From NCBI GenBank assembly GCA_039545295.1, contig BCIK01000013.1:124001-188000 (forward strand): 64,000 nucleotides of DNA. Direction: 5' to 3'. The translations under genes were made by a program, and so were the position numbers. The notes beneath the pieces are model-generated. The model saw nothing but the letters and a program-made list of their open reading frames with translations, ran no database searches and had not been told where the DNA came from. The DNA is from Udeniomyces pyricola. Taxonomy: Eukaryota > Basidiomycota > Tremellomycetes > Cystofilobasidiales > Mrakiaceae. Numbering within the stretch: position 1 is the stretch's first letter; each line of letters begins with the position of its first letter. This document shows, piece after piece, positions 59,153 to 64,000 of this stretch.

Positions 59153-60323
59153 ATGCGTCTCCTCCTACGCCCACTCGCCAACGCCATCTATCCGTTCGTT
59201 TCTTTATTATACTGCCCCATCGCTCACATTTTCATCCCTCCGCGCTCCCGTTTGCTTACCCTTCTCCCCCTTCTCCTCCCTCGCTCGTTTCTCAACCTCC
59301 CATCCAGCCCTCGACCCCTTGGTCGCTCTCCTCTTGGTGCCTCCTTTGCATCTCGAGTCTCCACGAATCCCTCCTCGTATCTTCCCTCATTCACATCACA
59401 CCTCCTGCAGCAGCGTGCACGATCAAATTCCCATCTCTCCGCCCGTCGCTCGCGTCAAACCGTCTACCATCTCTCCCTTGATCCTCCTCCTATCCCATCC
59501 AATCTCCGCAGCCACCTCGAGGACCTCGATGCAGATTCCCATCAGAGTCTCAAGGATTCACCAAGATATGAACAAGATGAAGATGAGGCTGGGGATGGGC
59601 TCAGCCGAGGGGAAGGGTGGGCGGTCGATCATGTCATCGAAGACATCCCAAAGAGCGAAGGGGAGTACGTTGAAGAGGGCGACGTCCTTGGGTAAGTCTT
59701 CGTTCGTGCGACCCCTCAGACATTCAAACTTCTCAAACAATTCACTGAGAGTAATCAAACAAGAACAGTCCGTAAATTGATGTGCTCTTGCTTTGCCCAT
59801 GATTAACCATCCCGCTCCGTCTCCCGCAGTTACATGAAGGTTACCTACGTAAGGCTTCCTGCGCCGCCGAGTCCACCATGTCGAGTCTGACAATCACTGA
59901 TTACTCAATCATCATCTCACACACCTCGCTTGTTATAGACCCTTCGCTCACCCATCCGCGCGCCCTGCAATGGAGTGATCCGAACGATCCTTTGTACCGA
60001 GAACCAAACCGTCCTGAAGGGTGATGACCTCTTTGCCATCGTTTCACATGACGAATCTTTTGACGACAGTAGGTACCTTGCGTCTGGTCGCAGCTTACAT
60101 GACCGGTAGAGTGGTCCGTTGACGAAAGCTCCCTTCGGCTTGAACTTGGACAGACGGCAATGAGCCTCCCAATGGTACAGCCCTTGCTACTGGCTTGGTC
60201 GGAAGCGCAAACGACGTCAATTTCAACAACGAAGGGATCTATGGGGTTGACGGAAAAGAAGAAGACGGGGTTGATGAGGACGACGAGGATGAGGATGGCA
60301 AAGACGACGGCGAAGAAGATGAA

Positions 60324-60355
<32 letters not shown>

Positions 60356-60917
60356 CGACGAAGATGATGATGACGACGAAGAGGACGACGACGATGACGA
60401 CGAAGATGAAGACGAAGATGATGAGGACGAAGATGCAGATGAGGATGGTGAGGAGGTCAACGACGACGAGTACGAAGACGAAGAGGATAGAGAGGCTTGG
60501 GACGAGAACCGTCTAGCTCAGAATTCAAACGACGATCAACTCCAACAACTCTACAATCGCGATTCTTCTCCACACAGAGCGGCCGGTCCCCTCCTCGAGG
60601 ACGACGATATCGAGGAAGACCGACTCGACCACGTCATGGAACGGGAGGACGATCTTGAGGACCGCATAACCTTTGACGATGACGACTACGAGTCTCGACA
60701 GGACGACTTTGGCGTCGACTCAGTAGCGAACGATGGAGGCCGAGCGGTTCATACCGAAACGGGGTACGAGGGAGACGAAGCTTTCCTCTCGGATGACCCA
60801 GAGGGTCCAAAAGATGGCTTCCTGACCGATGCAGAGGTCGAGGAATCTGAGGGCGGCGCGGAAGGGGTTGTACAGGAAATCGAGGCCCACGATGGAAACT
60901 CGAAGGGCAGCATGTGA
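59153..60917 (+). CDS. protein with biotinyl/lipoyl-like domain and very acidic C-terminal tail
   Basis: Four exons close exactly (59153-59691, 59830-59848, 59939-60068, 60154-60917) to give 483 residues. The N-terminus MRLLLRPLANAIYPFVSLLY is hydrophobic and basic, possibly an organelle or secretory signal. Residues about 165-222 look like a single-hybrid (biotinyl/lipoyl) fold: EEGDVLGYMKVTYTLRSP, then CNGVIRTILCTENQTVLKGD followed by DLFAIV. Lys183 follows Met and lies eight residues before the Pro of the central turn, exactly as in AMK-x7-P of biotinyl domains. It is encoded in the 19-base exon 2. From about residue 255 the protein is a run of Asp/Glu (coded by GAC/GAT/GAA triplets), then an acidic but varied end. 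I know no named family with this architecture. Start choice is uncertain, as other frames are open upstream. Confidence 0.6.
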
Positions 60918-61697
60918 GGCGGAAGGTACTTATATTCTCGTTCGACACATTTCTCCTGCTTTGCGATTTTGGTTCTGTACAGTATAAATTTTGGATCAAA
61001 TTTCAAACACTGAAAAGAAAGGAGAAACGGACGGGAGCCCAGCTTTTTGACACGTGGGCGACACAGCGTGTTCATGCAAGTTCATGCTTGGCTCGTGGCT
61101 CAACTTGGCTGAGCGCCGAGCCCCGACGCGCGTGGCGGGAGAATACGTTAAGGTCGCGCGCGTTCCAATCTCGCACATGACGCACGGCCGACGCGTCGAC
61201 GCATGATCAGCAAGTGCGAGGACGTACTGCAGCTGATTGATCTAGTAAAAGCATTACGCTTTTACATACGCTTTTACACTCTCAAGGTCATCTCCATACC
61301 ATCATGATCAGCCTTAGATCAGCTTGATCTCCATTTCCCTCTTGCACACGTGCTCGTCCGCTCGCCTCACATTGGCTACACCCTTGCATTCCTGCCAGAC
61401 TACGCCTCCAACTATATTCTCTATCCTATGGCGCTTCGATCGGAGCTTGCACGTGCCCTTGAGAAACAGGGGAAGCAAGCTGCAAGGGGGGAGAAGAAGG
61501 TCCGAGCTTAGCTTAGCTTCCCGATCAGCTAAACTCATTCGTTCTCCTCTCAAATCTGGTCGGATTCAAGCTCGGGATGATGGAGGTGACCTTCGTCAGT
61601 GGACGACAACTTCGGAGTTTGCTCAAAGGAACTGCACAAGCATAAGAAGGATTCAGTATGTTAAAGAGGAAAAATAGACAGCGCATGCATTCACAGG
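60918..61697. other. convergent gap after the acidic protein gene
   Basis: This 780-base 3'-to-3' gap has direct repeats GTTCATGC (61070-61090) and ACGCTTTTACA (61257-61279). No gene was recognised; a plus-strand open frame at 61324-61677 lacks coding character. Confidence 0.45.
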
Positions 61698-62272
61698 TCA
61701 GAACAGGAATATTCGTAAAACACACTCCATCATCAGGCCTTGAGCTTCTCCGATGCCGAGATCTCTTCTCATCTCCTTCATCTTGCGCAGCCACTCACGC
61801 TCTGCGACAAATGCATCGGCCAGCTCCTGACCCTTAAGCGGTGTTGCGTTCATGTCGAACAGCGCGGCGACTTGGGCGATGTGTTGTGGAAATGCCTTGA
61901 CGAATGCCTATCGAATCTCGTTGACAACGATAGAGGCAGGGTCTGGGTCACGGAGGAGGGGCTACCAACTGAAGACGAAGGAAAGAAATCGAATGCAAGG
62001 TACCAATGGATAGGGGAGTCATGCATCACGTTTTGAGATATGATCAAAGTCAGCTTCGATACGACATGTACATTATGAAAGTGCTGAGGGGTGGAACAAT
62101 TCAGCTGCGCAAGAAGAGCGCAAGTCTGACTCACTTCTTCGTCACTCCTATCCGACCAATCATCCAAGTCGGAGACGTCAGACCGATCGTCATTCCTATC
62201 CGACCGGTAACCCGAGACGGGGTCGTCAGGCCAGTCCTCATAGCTCATGCGTAATTGGGAGAGGGATTCCAT
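61698..62272 (-). CDS. small unrecognised protein, 115 residues
   Basis: Two exons close in phase (62135-62272 and 61698-61907; intron 227 bases). Exon 1 encodes MESLSQLRMSYEDWPDD and an acidic Asp/Ser/Arg-rich segment (SDRNDDRSDVSDLDDWSDRS). Exon 2 encodes an apparently helical, well-mixed segment: AFVKAFPQHIAQVAALFDMN, ATPLKGQELADAFVAEREWL, RKMKEMRRDLGIGEAQGLMM, ending ECVLRIFLF. The composition of exon 2 is clearly protein-like. The acidic head plus basic-helical tail suggests a small adaptor, but no family comes to mind and no function is claimed. The gene is divergent from the tubby-like gene. Confidence 0.55.
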
Positions 62273-62661
62273 GCTATGTGATTGAGTTTGGTTTGAGGGA
62301 GCAGGTGATGGTGTTGGGGATCTAGGGATGAGGGGGACTAGTTGGTTGTAAAAATTGCAGAAAGTCAGACGTACGAGTCAGTCAGTCAGGATACATGGTC
62401 AAAGCAGTGGGTGGGAAACTCAGAGCGCAGAGCACCATCGCATTTCACGATCAAAGAGAGTGGTGACTGACTTTTGAGCTGCTGCGGTCGAGTGGCACCG
62501 CTTCCGTTCCCATCAACGCCATCAACGCTATCCGCTCAGATCCCTCTCCAACACTCTCATGACACTCGACGCGTGCGTGTAACCATCTCCCTGAGCAGCA
62601 TGACAGTATTACGCTCGATGGAATCTCATCGTTACTTTTCATTTGTTGTTTGACGGTTTAG
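62273..62661. promoter_or_regulatory. divergent promoter region and unresolved 5' end of the tubby-like gene
   Basis: This 389-base gap contains GTCAGTCAGTCAG near 62375 and no clear TATA box. The first exon of the gene to the right must lie here or be very short; I could not fix it. Confidence 0.35.
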
Positions 62662-64000
62662 CCACCTTCCGGGTTTCCACGTCCAGCTCCCAGCCCCAGC
62701 CGACCCTTCGACGGTCCACCTCGTCAATGAACAAGGCAAGACCATCTACATCAAGCATCGCTTGAGAAAGGAAGGTTACACAGATCCGGGAGGAGGATAC
62801 GAAAGCGTGCTTGAGGGTACGTTCGACGATGATGGCATGGGACGGAGTAACAGGACGATGCAGACGCGTCGGGATGGGTAACTCCTCGGACATGATGCTT
62901 GACCAGCGCGACCCGATAACCACTATGTTGAGTGCATGGAGATGGTCGATGGTCCGATTGGTTGACTTGATACTACTCCTGCTCCTGCCTTGTTCTTCGC
63001 CGCAGATGCTCTATACGGTGCTCTCTACTCAACCATCACCGCTCCCAATTCTAACGGCAAACTCAAGTCTATTCAGCTCCACAACCCGAGTCAAATCGTC
63101 CCGTTTTCCCACGTCGGACGGATATCATACAACTGGCAGTTTGTCTGGGAAGGGTTAGTCAGACATCAAGGAAAAGATCCTACCCATGTACATACACGCC
63201 GGATCCGCCAGCCATGGAGGAGCTGCGGGGCTCCCTAGTTGTTTCAACTGCGCTTCTTTTGCATTACTAGCCTTAATGACCAACCTATGTCTCTCTGTCT
63301 TTCAATCTCAACATCTGTACGTTTTCTGCTGAATCGCAGAGAGACTTACGAATGGAGGCAAGGCAAAATTTCCCGCGAGTACATCTGCTACATGGTCCGC
63401 TCCCCTGACCCAGATGTCGACGTGGCTCGGTGAGAGATTCCGTTCATATGCGTCTATCCATCTCATGCCTTCTCAGTACTCATATCGCAAACAACACTTA
63501 CGATGCACCACCGACTCATGACTTGTCAGAGCTCGACCAGCAGATAGCAAACGGACCGCCTCAATCAGTTTACACGAGTACAACCTTCGTCGGTTCGATA
63601 CCGAGGATCCAAAGGGTACTCAACCCTTGTTCATCATTTTACATGCGCCGAAACCCAGACGCTATACACTGACACTGATCTCCCTCCATTCATTTTGTTC
63701 CATTGGTTTTACACGGGCAGGCCTCGAGATCCTTCTCCTCACGACATTCCTCTCCTTCCTCGACGCGACTCTCGACCGGGACCCCTCTGCATTCGCCTTC
63801 GCCCCTCCTTCCTCTTCCAATTCAATTCCTCCGCTCTCCAAACACAGCAGCTTCGCCTCTTCAAATGGGGATTTGAAAAGCAGTCCGCCACCACTGCCGC
63901 CGAAGCCAGCGAAGCTCGAAGAGCCGGAAGAACCCGAGTTTGGAGATTTCGAAGACCCGGTACGACAAAGACGAGAGGCTCTTTGCCCATGAGGACGGAT
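62662..64000 (+). CDS. tubby-C-like (DUF6593-type) protein, cut by window edge
   Basis: The exons start at 62662 and continue beyond 64000. Blocks in order are HLPGFHVQLPAPADPSTVHL, VNEQGKTIYIKHRLRKEG, DALYGALYSTITAPNSNGKL followed by KSIQLHNPSQIVPFSHVGRI, SYNWQFVWEGETYEWRQGKI, SREYICYMVRSPDPDVDVA, ISLHEYNLRRFDTEDPKG and LEILLLTTFLSFLDA. The order of beta strands and the closing phrase (RF..D..G-LE-I-L-L-T) resemble tubby-C/scramblase-like proteins common in basidiomycetes, whose function is unknown. After it comes a Ser/Pro-rich tail (LKSSPPPLPPKPAKLEEPEE) and an intron donor GTACGA at 63961, so the gene goes on past the edge. The first exon was not found. Confidence 0.5.

Noticed and set aside
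60239..60460. Minus-strand frame of almost pure Ser
   Set aside because: It is the complement of the GAC/GAT/GAA run that encodes the acidic tail.
60160..60516. Plus-strand frame rich in Thr/Met/Lys overlapping the acidic tail
   Set aside because: It is a frame-shifted reading of the GAC/GAT repeat; the Asp/Glu frame is the one that splices in phase to the upstream exons.

Overview
The window is nuclear DNA of an intron-rich basidiomycete fungus. The evidence is GT-AG introns mostly 45-150 bases long with CT-rich 3' ends, exons as short as 9-19 bases, typically fungal genes (CON-6 repeats, COQ1, CDC26, FCF1, TAF5, ARPC1), and gene families common in basidiomycete yeasts. A Tremellomycete-like yeast is my best guess, but I cannot place it to genus. 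There is no operon-like organisation, no rRNA and no convincing tRNA or CRISPR array. Three sites contain Ns.

Left third (0-23 kb): an ARMH3/C10orf76-family armadillo protein (minus); a 1,669-residue low-complexity protein ending in an RRM-like fold and a C3HC4 RING (plus); the small APC/C subunit CDC26 (plus); FCF1, the PIN-domain 18S rRNA processing factor (minus), divergent from TAF5, the WD40 subunit of TFIID (plus); and a secreted six-cysteine protein (minus).

Middle (23-41 kb): the Arp2/3 subunit ARPC1 (minus); a coding-like relic with an in-frame TGA; a CON-6 stress/conidiation protein assembled from nine tiny exons (minus); a secreted phytase-like esterase (minus); a membrane-anchored SGNH/GDSL-type hydrolase (minus); an Smr-domain protein whose splice model ends in a transmembrane helix (plus); and the mitochondrial ubiquinone side-chain synthase COQ1 (minus).

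Right third (41-64 kb): a TTC7/YPP1 TPR scaffold (plus); a 14-TM DHA2 drug:H+ antiporter (minus); a full-length non-PDR ABCG transporter of YOL075C type (minus); a protein with a biotinyl/lipoyl-like fold and a very acidic tail (plus); a 115-residue orphan (minus); and a tubby-like protein cut by the window edge (plus).

The genes mostly act independently. Two loose themes can be seen. Regulators of the two PI4-kinase complexes (ARMH3 for PI4KB, TTC7/YPP1 for PI4KA) both lie here, and two multidrug-type exporters are neighbours. The most unusual DNA is in the gap between those exporters: a 372-base element with 16-base perfect terminal inverted repeats, carrying a cluster of TTCCGCG/CGCGGAA motifs that resembles a hAT-type MITE. 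A second, degenerate inverted-repeat element lies at 46.66-46.85 kb. Splice models were built by eye from reading-frame continuity, splice consensus and remembered family sequences. Where phases close exactly I give exon coordinates.
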